DNA of 64,000 nucleotides from Flintibacter faecis (GCF_014287875.1 NZ_JACOPN010000006.1:157993-221992); one strand, 5' to 3'. Positions 1-9,118 are shown, numbered from the stretch's first letter. A program made the numbers and translations. Notes: generated by a model not told the origin, from the letters alone.

Positions 1-3000
1 GCCAGCCATGGCGTTCACGCTGAAGGTGAAGCCCACGCCAACGCCGGCGGTAAAGCCGCCGCCTACGGTGAAAACCTCCCACTCCTTTTTTTCGGCGTTA
101 TAGCGGATTTCCGCTTCGTAAAAGCCCTCCAACTGCAAGTTGAGATCCGTGCTGGTGACATTGTCGGCCAAGGAGTTGGCTTTGTATTCCCCCTTGGGAT
201 CATAGGTGCCCTGGGCCATCTGGCTCAGATCCCCGGTACCGGGCACGCCCACCTCCAGGTTCTGCGTCAGCACATTCGCACCCAACGCCACGCCGTCCTC
301 GGAATAGTCCATGTCCTCCATCTCCAGCGTATTGTACCCGGCCCAAATCATGGCACGGAACACGGAGGGATCTTCGCTGGGGGTGATGATCATTTTGAAC
401 ACGGAACTGTCCACCGGACCGCTCAGATCATCCAGCCGTCCGGTCAGCACCTTGAGAATGCTGCTATCGCCCACTCCGCCAAAGTCGACTTGATTCACTC
501 CACTGGAGGAGCTCATCGTCGCCAGAATACCGGTGACGCGCTCATCCTCTGTCACCTTGGGCACTCGGGTCAGATCAACGACCCGGAAGGGCATTATTTT
601 CTCCTGCAGCAGGCTGCCGTTCAGGCTCAGCTGCGTTTTCATACCCACATCCTTGCCGTCGGCGATCCATCCAGAGGTGGTCATGGTGGCCTCGGTGAGG
701 GTCAGATCGTTTTCCGCCACAGGGATGGATGAGAAGGGATACTGCTTGGTACTGCTGCTCTGGGCGGCAGGAAGAACGCCGTATTCGTCCGCCAGCTTGA
801 GACTGTAATTCTTCGCGTTGGCAATATCCTCGCCCCAGAGGAACATGGTGGTGTGCAGGGTTGCTGTTTTAAAGCTGCTGTTAGGGCCGATCTTCCCGGT
901 CGAGCTGCGGACATCCACCTTCTGACCGTTGGCAAGACCGTAATCAACGCTTTGCGCCACAATGAAGGGTTTGTTTTTCTCCTCCGCCGGCACGCCCTCC
1001 AGAGAGACAATGCCCTCTGCGGTGCGCATTACATCGTCCACGCCCAGCTTGCCGTTGACGGTCAGCAGCAGTGGACAGTAATTGTCGCCGTCAATTTCGC
1101 TGATTTCCAGAATGTACTCCAGCTGATCCAGAGCGGAAAGCGCCGTGGTGCTGCTCTCGCCCTTTTCGGCCGACCAGAACTGGGTGGAATCCAGATAGAC
1201 GGTTATAGTTCCCGCCGCATCCGTGGTATAGGTGTCGCCGGTGATGCCGCTGACAAGTGCTCCTGCCTTGGAGCCCAGCAGAGCTGTCTCGCAGTAGCCT
1301 CCGTTTTTATAAACGCCGCCGCGAACGGTCACCGTCTTGTTCGCCAGCGGATCGCCGCCCGGTGTGATGAGCGTCACAGATGCCCGGGCGACTTGCCGAA
1401 GGGTGAAGGTATTCAAGGGATAAAGCTGCAGTTTTGTGGCATCCCGCTCGCCGGAACGCAGATTTTCTTTATAGATGGTGCCCAGATAAATATCCTTGTC
1501 GGTGCCGGACCGCAGAGACACCTCACTGGCGATTCCGTTGGGTTCGTAAAGCGCCAGCACGCCATCACGGTTGGTCGTGACTGTTTTGGGCGCACCTGTG
1601 CCGTCGGTGTATTGCAGCGTAGTTTCCGCTGCAGGCGTCAGCTGGAAGAGATAGAACTTATTTTGCAGCGTCTCCGCTGTCACCTGTACGGAGGCGCTCA
1701 TGCCCGTGGCGGCATGGATAGCCGTGACGGTTGCGGTGCCGTTGGCCCGGCCGGACAGCGCCATTTTGGTTTCGGGAAGGTAGGAAGCAAAGGAGAAGTT
1801 TCTGATGTCCTCATACAGTCCGCCCTGCTTGTAGTTGACGGAAATGGCATTGTTGTTGCTGGAGACCCACTTGATGCCGTCTTTAAAGGAGTTCCAACCG
1901 TACTCGTTATAGTTGATGCCGATGTACTCGATCAGCCCCAGCTCCTGGCGCAGCTGCAAAATTTTAGCTGTATCGGTGGGCAGGGTGCCGCTGACCTTGG
2001 AGGTATTGTCCATGGTCAGCGCAGAAATCGGGTTTCCTTCGTCGTCCTGCACCTTCAGTGCGTCGGCATCGTAGACATACAGGGGGAAGGAGTCGGTGCT
2101 GGGAGATTCCTCACCAGGGTTCTCCACGCTCAAAACCACTTGATAGGTGTCCTTTAGATTGCCGGCTTTCACACTCTGTAATGGCAGGGAGAAACTTCCG
2201 GAGGGACCGGATAGGCGCTCACGGGCCACCTCTTGGGTGGTGTTGTCCTCTGTGACCCGGGTAATGGTCAGCGTGGGCTGCGGAGAGGCACCGGCAGTGG
2301 CGTTTTCCACCGACCAGTCGATATTGACGGCGCCGTCGGTATCCTTGAGGTAAATGCTCTGGGGCGGTGTCAGCTTGGCTGCGGCAGGCGGTGCCTGCAC
2401 GATGATCCAGGCAAGTGCTGACAGGCGGACGTCCTCACCCCCGGCGTTGGGGTGCGGCATGGAGACCAATACCGTGTAGGCAGGGGTATTGCCGTTGGAG
2501 AGCTTGGAGAGCACATTCTCCTCGATCCGCACGCTGTTTTTATCCTTGCCGACGGTATAAGTCGCAACGGGCTGGCTGGCGCTCAGTTCCGCCTCATTCG
2601 TGTAGTTGCCCTCATACAGGTCAATCCTGTAATGGAACTCTTTGTTCGGTGCCATCAGCGCGGCGTTGGAGCTCCACAGCACGGTGGCGGGTTGATTTAA
2701 CCGCGTCACGATGGACGCGTTGCCGGGAATCACCAGTGCCAGGGAATCGCCTGCCGTCACGGTATAGGGCTTTGACTCGCCCTTCACATCATCGGCAGTG
2801 TCCTCAGTCCCGTTGTCCGCCGTAAAGGTAAAGGTGACGGATCCCACCTTGGCTCCTGTGGTGGCAACAAGGCCGGTATTCTCGTTGATGGTGGCAATGA
2901 GCGGGTCACTGCTGCTCCATTTACCGGTGGTGTAGCTGGCCGTCTCACCGTTTTTCCCCAAAACCTTGGCCTGAAGCGTGGGGCGGACGGTTGTGGCGAG

Positions 3001-5286
3001 GGAAATCGTATAGTCGGCGTCATTCGCTTCCGGGACGACGTTCACCGTGCTCACGGAAACTTTCCTTTGCACCGTGAACTGCCGGGTCAGGGGAAGAACA
3101 TTCACCCAGTCAGGATCGTCTTTCGTGCCCTCGTTGGCCTGCAGCGTCACCGTATAGGTGCGGTTGGAAGCAGAGGGTGCGATTTCGTAGTCGCTAACGA
3201 TGAAACCTCCGCTCTTTGTATCCAGATAGACCTGCAGATAGGCTGGTGCTTCAACCGTGGAGTTGTCCCTCAGTTCGAGGCGGAAGGGGGCTTCCTTCGG
3301 CTCTGTTTCATCCGGGGTGTGATAATTGCTGTATACGGTCATGTAGGCCTCCGCCATGTTGGCGTTCATCGTGAACGATGCCTTGCCGTTGGCGTAGTCG
3401 GCGGTCAGTGCGGTGGGAGCGTTGCGCATCAAGACGCTCTTCAGCGCAACGTCGGCAATCGGCTTGCTTGGATAGTGTGCGGTATTCAGCTCATGGCCGA
3501 AAACATCTTCCACACCGGTCATACCATTGACGGTGACCGTGGTGGCATCCGCATCCTGCACCGGGTACCAGAGCATTGCCGTGACGCCGTAGTCGTTCAT
3601 GGAAAGTTCAGCGGCGGTATACTCTTCGCCATTGATGGTCACGCGGGCGTTTCTAAGATCCACGAACTCGTTAAAGGTAACTGTGATGGGCACGTGCTGT
3701 CCGCTGGCATAGGTTCCCTCCGGGGCCGTGACGCTTTGAATGGTGGGCTTGTCCGTGTCCACCAGCTTGGCGTGGACGCCGCTGGTCTTGGCGGTGGTGG
3801 TGGAATTATGGATATTATTATTTACATTCTTCAGATACAGTTCGAAGGGCAGATAGTACTTCTCATCCACTCTGTTTTTCGTGGTAGACTGCAGGGAGAT
3901 GCTGACCGTACTGCCCTTTTTAATCGTACAGTCCTCCGTTTTCTTTCCATCGACGATGGGCGTCAGAGGTGTTTCATCGAGCTTGTACTCCGTCAGACAG
4001 AACGGGGCATAGGGTCTCGGGTTTTTAGAATTATAATAGCCATACGGCGCAGGGCCATTATAGGCAGCTATGTCTCCGCTCCAGCTAAACTCGATGCTGG
4101 CGTCGATTTGGTATGGCTGATAAAATTGGGAGGAGCCGCTGGGAAGCACCAAGTTGCGGGCACCCTCCAAAATTCCGATGGTATTGCTTAGCGCAACAAA
4201 GTCCGAATTGTTGGCACTGCCGCCAGTGTAACTTTCTGTCAGCAAAGGAATAAACAAATCATCATATAATACGGTTGTATTTTTGACTTCTTCAACATAG
4301 CTCGGCGCGGTCATTGATCTTTTTATTGTGGGGACGGGAACCGTCTTTATTAGCTTGAGCTGACAGTGGTCGGCATAACTGTCACCGTCATAGAACACCA
4401 GATTTTCCGCATCGTAAAGTTCAATCATCCCCAGCAGGTCGCCATAGGAATAAGAATCCTTGCGCCAGTCTGGGTTCCCTCCTTTGGTTTTAACCTCGAC
4501 AGTGATTTTCTGATTACTTAAACTGAAAGTCGAGCCTACGTCATAGGTCAGCTTGTAGGACCCGTCGCTTTGCTCGACGACCTCACTCGTCTCGCCTATC
4601 GAGACCTCCACACCGGTGATATACTCGCTGAGCTGGCCTTTTTGAATGCGGTAGGAAAAGCCGACCGGTTTTCCGCCGTATACAGTAAAAGCCCCGGAGC
4701 TCCATTTGTTGTTTGCGAGATCCTCCAGCGTTTGGCTCATCATGCCGCGCATATCCACCGTCTCAACGCCCTCAGGCTTTGTGGCAGAGGCGGAATACTG
4801 CAAGCTGATGCCCTGCAGCTCCAGCTGCTCCATCAGGCTATTGAGATTCTCCAGAGCTTCCCCGGTAAACTCCCTGCCGGAGAAATAGGTGTCCTTGATC
4901 CGCTGCAGCTCCTGTTCGATTTGGATCATGGTCTTCAAATCGCCCAGCGCCACCGGAGTCCCATCCACGTCGGCTATGCGAGTGAGATCCGTGGCGGGAT
5001 TTTCCAGCAGCTCCATGACAGCCGCCAGTGTCAACACCTGGCCGTCCAGCGTGATGGTTTGATCCACCTTGAAATTGCCGTCTTCATCCAGCAGCCCCAA
5101 AGCGTTCAGCATGGAAAGCACTTGGTCGCTGCTGCCGCCGGTCAAGGCGGAGAGCTGCTCCAAAATCGCCTGATTTTCCCTGGGTGTGTTGCCCAGCGAA
5201 TCGCTCAGCGCTGCAAACGCCGCTGTCGGCAGCATGGTCAGCACCATGCAGCAGACGAGCAGTATGCTAAGTATTCGTTTTTTCAT
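1..5286 (-). CDS. giant secreted Ig-like surface protein (partial, C-terminus outside window)
   Basis: At least 1762 codons stay open from the ATG at 5286 to the left edge, so the stop lies outside the window. The N-terminus is a classic signal peptide (MKKR, hydrophobic stretch, then PTAAFA), so the product is exported. About residues 505-560 resemble a bacterial Ig/SbsA-type domain (TINGEEY region). About residues 750-830 resemble a BIG2 repeat (KWSSSDPLIATINENTGLV), and a weaker BIG2-like stretch lies near 1140-1190. No LPXTG or S-layer motif can be judged because the C-terminus is missing. The start overlaps the stop of the upstream two-TM gene (ATGA), so the two are translationally coupled. 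A surface adhesin or wall-associated role is inferred; no enzymatic motif was recognised. Confidence 0.88.
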   Translation of the reverse strand, partial: MKKRILSILLVCCMVLTMLPTAAFAALSDSLGNTPRENQAILEQLSALTGGSSDQVLSMLNALGLLDEDGNFKVDQTITLDGQVLTLAAVMELLENPATDLTRIADVDGTPVALGDLKTMIQIEQELQRIKDTYFSGREFTGEALENLNSLMEQLELQGISLQYSASATKPEGVETVDMRGMMSQTLEDLANNKWSSGAFTVYGGKPVGFSYRIQKGQLSEYITGVEVSIGETSEVVEQSDGSYKLTYDVGSTFSLSNQKITVEVKTKGGNPDWRKDSYSYGDLLGMIELYDAENLVFYDGDSYADHCQLKLIKTVPVPTIKRSMTAPSYVEEVKNTTVLYDDLFIPLLTESYTGGSANNSDFVALSNTIGILEGARNLVLPSGSSQFYQPYQIDASIEFSWSGDIAAYNGPAPYGYYNSKNPRPYAPFCLTEYKLDETPLTPIVDGKKTEDCTIKKGSTVSISLQSTTKNRVDEKYYLPFELYLKNVNNNIHNSTTTAKTSGVHAKLVDTDKPTIQSVTAPEGTYASGQHVPITVTFNEFVDLRNARVTINGEEYTAAELSMNDYGVTAMLWYPVQDADATTVTVNGMTGVEDVFGHELNTAHYPSKPIADVALKSVLMRNAPTALTADYANGKASFTMNANMAEAYMTVYSNYHTPDETEPKEAPFRLELRDNSTVEAPAYLQVYLDTKSGGFIVSDYEIAPSASNRTYTVTLQANEGTKDDPDWVNVLPLTRQFTVQRKVSVSTVNVVPEANDADYTISLATTVRPTLQAKVLGKNGETASYTTGKWSSSDPLIATINENTGLVATTGAKVGSVTFTFTADNGTEDTADDVKGESKPYTVTAGDSLALVIPGNASIVTRLNQPATVLWSSNAALMAPNKEFHYRIDLYEGNYTNEAELSASQPVATYTVGKDKNSVRIEENVLSKLSNGNTPAYTVLVSMPHPNAGGEDVRLSALAWIIVQAPPAAAKLTPPQSIYLKDTDGAVNIDWSVENATAGASPQPTLTITRVTEDNTTQEVARERLSGPSGSFSLPLQSVKAGNLKDTYQVVLSVENPGEESPSTDSFPLYVYDADALKVQDDEGNPISALTMDNTSKVSGTLPTDTAKILQLRQELGLIEYIGINYNEYGWNSFKDGIKWVSSNNNAISVNYKQGGLYEDIRNFSFASYLPETKMALSGRANGTATVTAIHAATGMSASVQVTAETLQNKFYLFQLTPAAETTLQYTDGTGAPKTVTTNRDGVLALYEPNGIASEVSLRSGTDKDIYLGTIYKENLRSGERDATKLQLYPLNTFTLRQVARASVTLITPGGDPLANKTVTVRGGVYKNGGYCETALLGSKAGALVSGITGDTYTTDAAGTITVYLDSTQFWSAEKGESSTTALSALDQLEYILEISEIDGDNYCPLLLTVNGKLGVDDVMRTAEGIVSLEGVPAEEKNKPFIVAQSVDYGLANGQKVDVRSSTGKIGPNSSFKTATLHTTMFLWGEDIANAKNYSLKLADEYGVLPAAQSSSTKQYPFSSIPVAENDLTLTEATMTTSGWIADGKDVGMKTQLSLNGSLLQEKIMPFRVVDLTRVPKVTEDERVTGILATMSSSSGVNQVDFGGVGDSSILKVLTGRLDDLSGPVDSSVFKMIITPSEDPSVFRAMIWAGYNTLEMEDMDYSEDGVALGANVLTQNLEVGVPGTGDLSQMAQGTYDPKGEYKANSLADNVTSTDLNLQLEGFYEAEIRYNAEKKEWEVFTVGGGFTAGVGVGFTFSVNAMAG

Positions 5287-5636
5287 TGGCTTTTCTCCTC
5301 CTGTTCGTGTCGGGCGGGCTTGTCCGTTCCGTCTTTTTTCTGGTTTTCTCTGATTCTGAGCCGGAAGCACAGTGCGGTGATGACTGCCGCTGCCGTAAAG
5401 GATACAACACCCACCAGTACATAGCCGCCCGTGTCCTCCCGCAGCAGCATCGCGCCGAACACGCCACACGCGGCGGTCTGCCCCGGCCCGACGACCGTGC
5501 CCGCCGTCTGCATCAGTGCCGCGAACAGCAGCATACACATAGCGCTCAGTCCATAGATGCCGCGCCGCTGTCTCCGGCGGGTGTTTTCCCGCACCCGCTG
5601 CTTGACGAGTGCGACCCGTTTTGCGGTATCGTACAT
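5283..5636 (-). CDS. small two-TM protein, paralogue of the gene at 7033
   Basis: 117 residues. The start at 5636 is chosen because AAAGGGGG precedes it; a longer frame to 5690 has no good ribosome site. It has a basic N-terminus (KQRVRENTRRRQRRG), TM1 at about 28-48, a short outside loop, TM2 at about 68-90 and a charged tail (ALCFRLRIREN). The same plan, including the T-x-LCFR-x-R signature after TM2, occurs in the protein at 7033-7395, so the two are paralogues. It directly precedes the giant surface protein with an ATGA overlap. A membrane anti-sigma or export-accessory role is inferred from context; there is no zinc anti-sigma motif. Confidence 0.75.
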   Translation of the reverse strand: MYDTAKRVALVKQRVRENTRRRQRRGIYGLSAMCMLLFAALMQTAGTVVGPGQTAACGVFGAMLLREDTGGYVLVGVVSFTAAAVITALCFRLRIRENQKKDGTDKPARHEQEEKSQ

Positions 5637-5751
5637 TTCGTTTGAACCCCCTTTCCGGTTTGTCTGAAACTGTGATAAAAACCCTTTCACTTATATAGGT
5701 ACAAAAAATCGAAAAAACTCTCACCCAAAACGAAAGATTTTTCAAAAAATT

Positions 5752-5775
5752 TGAGAGCCGCCAAAAAGCAGCTCT
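5752..5775 (-). terminator. Rho-independent terminator after the prsW-like gene
   Basis: On the minus strand, GAGAGC and GCTCTC form a stem about 20 bases past the prsW-like stop and are followed by AAATTTTTT. It separates the sigma/PrsW operon from the two-TM and surface protein genes, which therefore probably have their own promoter between about 5640 and 5750. Confidence 0.65.
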
Positions 5776-5793
5776 CAGGGAGTAAATATTCGG

Positions 5794-6423
5794 TTATTTC
5801 CTCTGTGATAAGCGGAAAGCAGACAATCTTCCCGCCGCCACCAGCAGCACCGGCAGGGCGTAGGCGATGTACTGCGCCGCGCCGCCGTAGGCGATGAGCA
5901 GATTGTAGATGGCGTGGAGGGTGATGGCCGCGCCCAGCAGCCCGCACGCGCCGGCTATTTTAAGCCACGTCCGCCGCCATGTGTAGGCAAGCCCGCCGCC
6001 CACGATCAGGCCGCAGAGGACGTGCATGGCTCCCGTGCCGAAGCCCCGGAAGAAGATGAAGGAGAAGCGGTCCGCGCCGTTCTGGATGAGATAGCAGACG
6101 TTTTCAAAGGTGGCGAAGGCGAGGGCGACCGTTATTGCCGCAGCCTTGATTTTATCCCCCTCCGGCTCGAATACCAGAAGATAGAACACCAGCGGCAGCA
6201 ACTTCATCATTTCCTCCACCACCGGCGCGATCTCCGCCGTGGCGGCAAGGGCGTCCGCCTGACATACCGCCGCGAGGAAGGTGTTGATATAGGCCGAAAG
6301 CAGGCACACCCCCATCCCGGCAATGCAGAACAGGAAGAAGCGAAGCTGCCGCCTGCCCATACACAGGGCGGCCACCAGCAGCGGGGACACCATGCAGATA
6401 AAAATATTTTCGATGTAGGTCAT
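5794..6423 (-). CDS. PrsW-family intramembrane metalloprotease
   Basis: 209 residues, nearly all membrane helices. PrsW hallmarks are present in order: an EE pair followed by K (VVEEMMKLLP, about residue 73), a second acidic helix (FATFENVCYL) and two later histidines (GAMHVLCG, TLHAIYNLL) able to bind zinc. In Bacillus and Clostridioides, PrsW makes the site-1 cut in membrane anti-sigma factors. Here it sits in one operon with an ECF-type sigma factor and two-TM proteins, so a similar proteolytic activation step is inferred. Its ATG overlaps the upstream stop (ATGA). The reading frame continues upstream but has no ribosome site there. Confidence 0.85.
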   Translation of the reverse strand: MTYIENIFICMVSPLLVAALCMGRRQLRFFLFCIAGMGVCLLSAYINTFLAAVCQADALAATAEIAPVVEEMMKLLPLVFYLLVFEPEGDKIKAAAITVALAFATFENVCYLIQNGADRFSFIFFRGFGTGAMHVLCGLIVGGGLAYTWRRTWLKIAGACGLLGAAITLHAIYNLLIAYGGAAQYIAYALPVLLVAAGRLSAFRLSQRK

Positions 6424-7046
6424 GCGTCCACCGCCTTTCTCGTGGCGGGCAGCAGCCCCAGAATCGCAAGGGTCAGCAGCATATCGCACCAGAAGGTGGG
6501 GCTGGCCGGGGAGGTGTTGGGCCAGAAGCAGCCCGCCGTCCAGAGCAGATACTCCGCGAACGCAAAGCAGAGCACGCCGATGTGGAAATACCGTATATTC
6601 CGCGCCGCGCCCGTCTGCCCATTGGCGTAGACCAGTCCTCGAATGGCGCAGAAGGAGAGCCATATCATCATGCCGCACCAGATCAGGTTGGAGAGAATAT
6701 CCCCGAAGATGCAGTAGTACGCCAGCAGCGGCACACCGAGCGCAGGCGCAAGCCATGCCCGGCGGCAGCGGAAGCTACGCTCATCTGCTCCCGCCAGAGT
6801 GGCCTGCAAAATGCGCAGGAAGATGAGGCTGGCCACCCAGCCGAACTCCGACACATAAAAGACCCGCGGTGTGGTATCGAACAGCAGCAGATACAGCGTC
6901 CAGTAGAGCGCGCCAAGGGCAAAGCAGCCGTAGAAGCACAGCAGCAGGAAATATGCCTGTCGCCCGCTTTTCCGGTAGGATATGCCCGAAAGCAGCGCGC
7001 CGACGAACGTGGTCAGCAATTGCAGCAGGTTCTCAATCAGCTCCAT
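6420..7046 (-). CDS. multi-TM membrane protein of unknown function
   Basis: 208 residues with about six hydrophobic helices and short polar loops; no catalytic motif was recognised. It overlaps the upstream two-TM gene by 14 bases and the downstream prsW-like gene by 3, so the four genes from the sigma factor to prsW form one tightly packed transcript. It may be a sensor or a partner of the protease, but that rests on position alone. Confidence 0.7.
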   Translation of the reverse strand: MELIENLLQLLTTFVGALLSGISYRKSGRQAYFLLLCFYGCFALGALYWTLYLLLFDTTPRVFYVSEFGWVASLIFLRILQATLAGADERSFRCRRAWLAPALGVPLLAYYCIFGDILSNLIWCGMMIWLSFCAIRGLVYANGQTGAARNIRYFHIGVLCFAFAEYLLWTAGCFWPNTSPASPTFWCDMLLTLAILGLLPATRKAVDA

Positions 7047-7395
7047 GAATCCCCTCGCTTTCCTCGTCCTGCCCGTCCTCCCGGTTCATCTGCCGGATGC
7101 GAAAGCACAGGATGGTCACGCACACGCCGAGTAAAAACGCCAGCAGCCCAATGACGATGTATCCCAAGGCAGCGCCGCCGTGAAAGATGCTTGCCGTCAT
7201 TTCAAAGCCGGAGTAATCCCCGGTCTGGATGTTTGCGGCAATGCCGGGCATGGCGAGGGACGCGCCTATGAGCAACACAAGGCATGCCGCCACGGCGGAA
7301 GCCATGGTGACCGTATTGCGCCGACGCCGTTTCTCTCGTTCCATTTTGGCGATGCGCCGCTTTGTCTCCGCGACGCGCTCCTCATGACTCCGCAT
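7033..7395 (-). CDS. small two-TM protein, candidate anti-sigma factor
   Basis: 120 residues: a basic cytoplasmic N-terminus (VAETKRRIAKMEREKRRRR), TM1 at about 31-51, an extracytoplasmic loop of about 25 residues, TM2 at about 74-96, then CFRIRQMNRED. It starts inside the end of the sigma gene (14-base overlap), the usual place for an anti-sigma factor. It lacks the zinc-binding HxxxCxxC of ZAS anti-sigma factors, so the assignment is inferred from location, topology and the neighbouring PrsW protease. Confidence 0.7.
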   Translation of the reverse strand: MRSHEERVAETKRRIAKMEREKRRRRNTVTMASAVAACLVLLIGASLAMPGIAANIQTGDYSGFEMTASIFHGGAALGYIVIGLLAFLLGVCVTILCFRIRQMNREDGQDEESEGIHGAD

Positions 7396-7930
7396 TTGTG
7401 ATTCCCTCCCGTTCTAAGAGCCTTCGCAGGCTCTCTTTTCCGCGATACACCATGTTGGTGATCTGTTTTACCGTTTTCCCCGTGACCTCCGCCGCCTGCG
7501 CGTAGCTCATATCCTCGAAATAGGTGAGGTACAAAACCTCCCGGTAGTCCGGGTTCATTTCATCCATGCAGAAGTGCAAGACGCGGTTTCGCTCCTCTGT
7601 CCGTATGACCTCCTCCGCCAGCAGCTGTCCGTCCGGCTCGCCGGTCAGCGCATCAAGGCTGAACAGAGGCTTTCGTCTGCTCTTGTGGCGCAGCGCCATG
7701 TGCCGTGCCGCCTTATAGAGATACGCCTTGAAGCCGCCGTCCCGGATGCGGGGCTTTTTCGTGAACAGATAGGCGAAAACATCCAGCATCAGCTCCTCCG
7801 CCTCGTGAACGTCATGCAGATAGCCGTCAATATACAGGGTCAGGGGGTCGCCGTATTTTTTCATCAGGGCATTGAGCCCTTCGTCGTCACCGCTCAGATA
7901 TTGGCGGTATAGGGTTTCGTCGCACGCCAT
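7382..7930 (-). CDS. ECF-type sigma-70 family RNA polymerase sigma factor
   Basis: 182 residues. The start at 7930 follows AAGGAAGTG; the frame is open further upstream but overlaps the HTH gene. Region 2 lies at about residues 10-80 (YLHDVHEAEELMLDVFAYLF and GFKAYLYKAARHMAL). Region 4 lies at about 125-175 (PDYREVLYLTYFEDMSYAQA, then a helix-turn-helix through NMVYRGKESLRRLL). It is first in the operon with the two-TM, multi-TM and PrsW genes and probably directs that operon and the surface-protein genes. A typical ECF promoter could not be assigned by eye. Confidence 0.88.
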   Translation of the reverse strand: MACDETLYRQYLSGDDEGLNALMKKYGDPLTLYIDGYLHDVHEAEELMLDVFAYLFTKKPRIRDGGFKAYLYKAARHMALRHKSRRKPLFSLDALTGEPDGQLLAEEVIRTEERNRVLHFCMDEMNPDYREVLYLTYFEDMSYAQAAEVTGKTVKQITNMVYRGKESLRRLLEREGITNAES

Positions 7931-7977
7931 GCCGTTCACTTCCTTTTTGCGGATGCTAAAATGCAGAGGGGTATCCG

Positions 7978-8202
7978 TCAGGTGCTTGTCCTTCTGGGAT
8001 CGCGGCGCTGTTCCTGAAAGCGCGGGTCGGACGGCTTTTCCGCGTTTTCCGGGATCGCCCATGAGCGCCCGAACCGGGACGCGCCGGGGATCCGCCCCTC
8101 GGCGCAATATTGGTTGCCCCGCCGCTCTGACACGCCCCAACGGTAGGACGCCTCCCGAATGGAGATATAGCCCTTGATCCCGTTCGTACTGCACCTCCGC
8201 AT
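7978..8202 (-). CDS. small helix-turn-helix DNA-binding protein
   Basis: 74 residues. The core (GYISIREASYRWGVSERR ... CAEGRIPGASRFGRSWAIP) is the winged-helix/MerR-Xis-like domain common in Clostridia mobile elements. The sequence after SWAIP is low in complexity. The ATG at 8202 has only a weak ribosome site. It lies 47 bases upstream of the sigma gene on the same strand; whether it belongs to that operon or to the neighbouring element remnant cannot be told. Confidence 0.65.
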   Translation of the reverse strand: MRRCSTNGIKGYISIREASYRWGVSERRGNQYCAEGRIPGASRFGRSWAIPENAEKPSDPRFQEQRRDPRRTST

Positions 8203-8462
8203 GGATAATACTCAAGATGATACATTATATACGAATATCCGAAGAAACGCAAGGCATCTGGCGAAGTGTTCAGAGAAAAGTTACGGATAAGGTTGATGTT
8301 TTTTGAAAAAATCCTCCGAAATCTGGCCAAAACGCCCTATTCGGATTGTAGTATGGGTAGAGGGGGAAATATGGGGGAACGAAGTAATCAGCAAGCACAG
8401 CAAGCGAGTACCCGCTTGCGGATTTTGCGCTGTTCAGGTCCCTTGCCCGAACAGTCAAAATT

Positions 8463-8494
8463 GCTTGCTGGGGTGCGGGTCTCCGGTGGAGACC
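8463..8494. other. oriT-like region upstream of mobC
   Basis: Contains GCTTGCTGGGGT (8463-8474), also found at 11008, followed by the inverted repeat GGTCTCC / GGAGACC (8478-8494), about 80 bases before mobC. A nic region next to mobC is expected for mobilizable elements; the assignment is inferred. Confidence 0.35.
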
Positions 8495-8576
8495 TCAAAG
8501 CGTGAAGCGCTTTGAAGCGCCGACCGAGCCGACAGGCGAGACCATCCCAGACCCTTATGAAGAACGGAGGCGGCGC

Positions 8577-8906
8577 ATGGCAAACCGAAAGCGGAATATC
8601 CAAATGAAATTCTATGTTACGGAGGACGAAAAGCGACTCATAGATGAAAAGATGGCGCAGCTCCCCACACGGCGGTATGGCGCCTACCTCCGCAAAATGG
8701 CGATCAACGGATATATCATCTATACGGACACAGCAGATATCAAGGCGTTCACCAAAGAACTGTCCGCCATCGGCCGGAACATCAACCAGATCGCCAAACG
8801 GGTCAACGCCGAAGGGAGCGCGTACAAAGCGGATATGCGGGAGATACAGGAGAGGCTGGATGAGATATGGCAGTTACAAAGACGCATCCTATCAAGCGGG
8901 CGCTGA
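8577..8906 (+). CDS. mobC: MobC-like relaxosome protein
   Basis: 109 residues from the ATG after GGAGGCGGCGC; the frame is open upstream to 8502. The N-terminus is a ribbon-helix-helix (RKRNIQMKFYVTEDEKRLI), followed by the bacterial mobilisation signature YLRKMAINGYI and NINQIAKRVN. MobC assists the relaxase at oriT. The protein looks intact, but the relaxase that follows (overlapping start) is cut to about 27 codons, so this is a leftover of a mobilizable element. Confidence 0.85.
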   Translation: MANRKRNIQMKFYVTEDEKRLIDEKMAQLPTRRYGAYLRKMAINGYIIYTDTADIKAFTKELSAIGRNINQIAKRVNAEGSAYKADMREIQERLDEIWQLQRRILSSGR

Positions 8907-8947
8907 AAGCGGCCATTGACTATATCTGCAACCCGGAAAAGACGGAT
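8867..8947 (+). pseudogene. relaxase remnant (first 27 codons)
   Basis: Starts with the typical relaxase N-terminus MAVTKTHPIKRALKAAIDYI and CNPEKTD, overlapping the mobC end as in intact elements. After CNPEKTD the reading frame runs into antisense TrbL sequence. The HxH catalytic region and the rest of the gene are absent. A deletion joined it to the gene fragment on the other strand. Confidence 0.8.
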
Positions 8948-9118
8948 GCCGGCGATGGGGACGATGACCGTTTCAGAGAGGCCGCGGATCATGTTGAAGA
9001 TGCCGCCATTCCAACCGGCCGGCGTCATGCCCACCTCGCCGGCGATCTCGCCCACCTTCGTATTCACGGTACCACCAACCGTACCAAGGATCAGGGAAAC
9101 AAAACTTTTCTTAGACAT
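8945..9118 (-). pseudogene. TrbL/VirB6-like gene remnant (N-terminus only)
   Basis: Begins at 9118 with a good ribosome site (GGAGGTCTTTCAA). It encodes about 58 residues that match the N-terminus of the ICE TrbL protein at 60674-61540 (VGEIAGEVGMTPAGWNGGIF against VGEIATQVGTTPADWNAGVF, then SETVIVPIAGI). It stops matching at 8945, where the relaxase remnant begins on the other strand. Confidence 0.8.

Noticed and set aside
853..4191. Long plus-strand open frames (853-2157, 3067-4191 and similar up to 5424)
   Set aside because: They are antisense to the continuous minus-strand surface protein with signal peptide and Ig-like domains. They have no ribosome sites and no recognisable domains.
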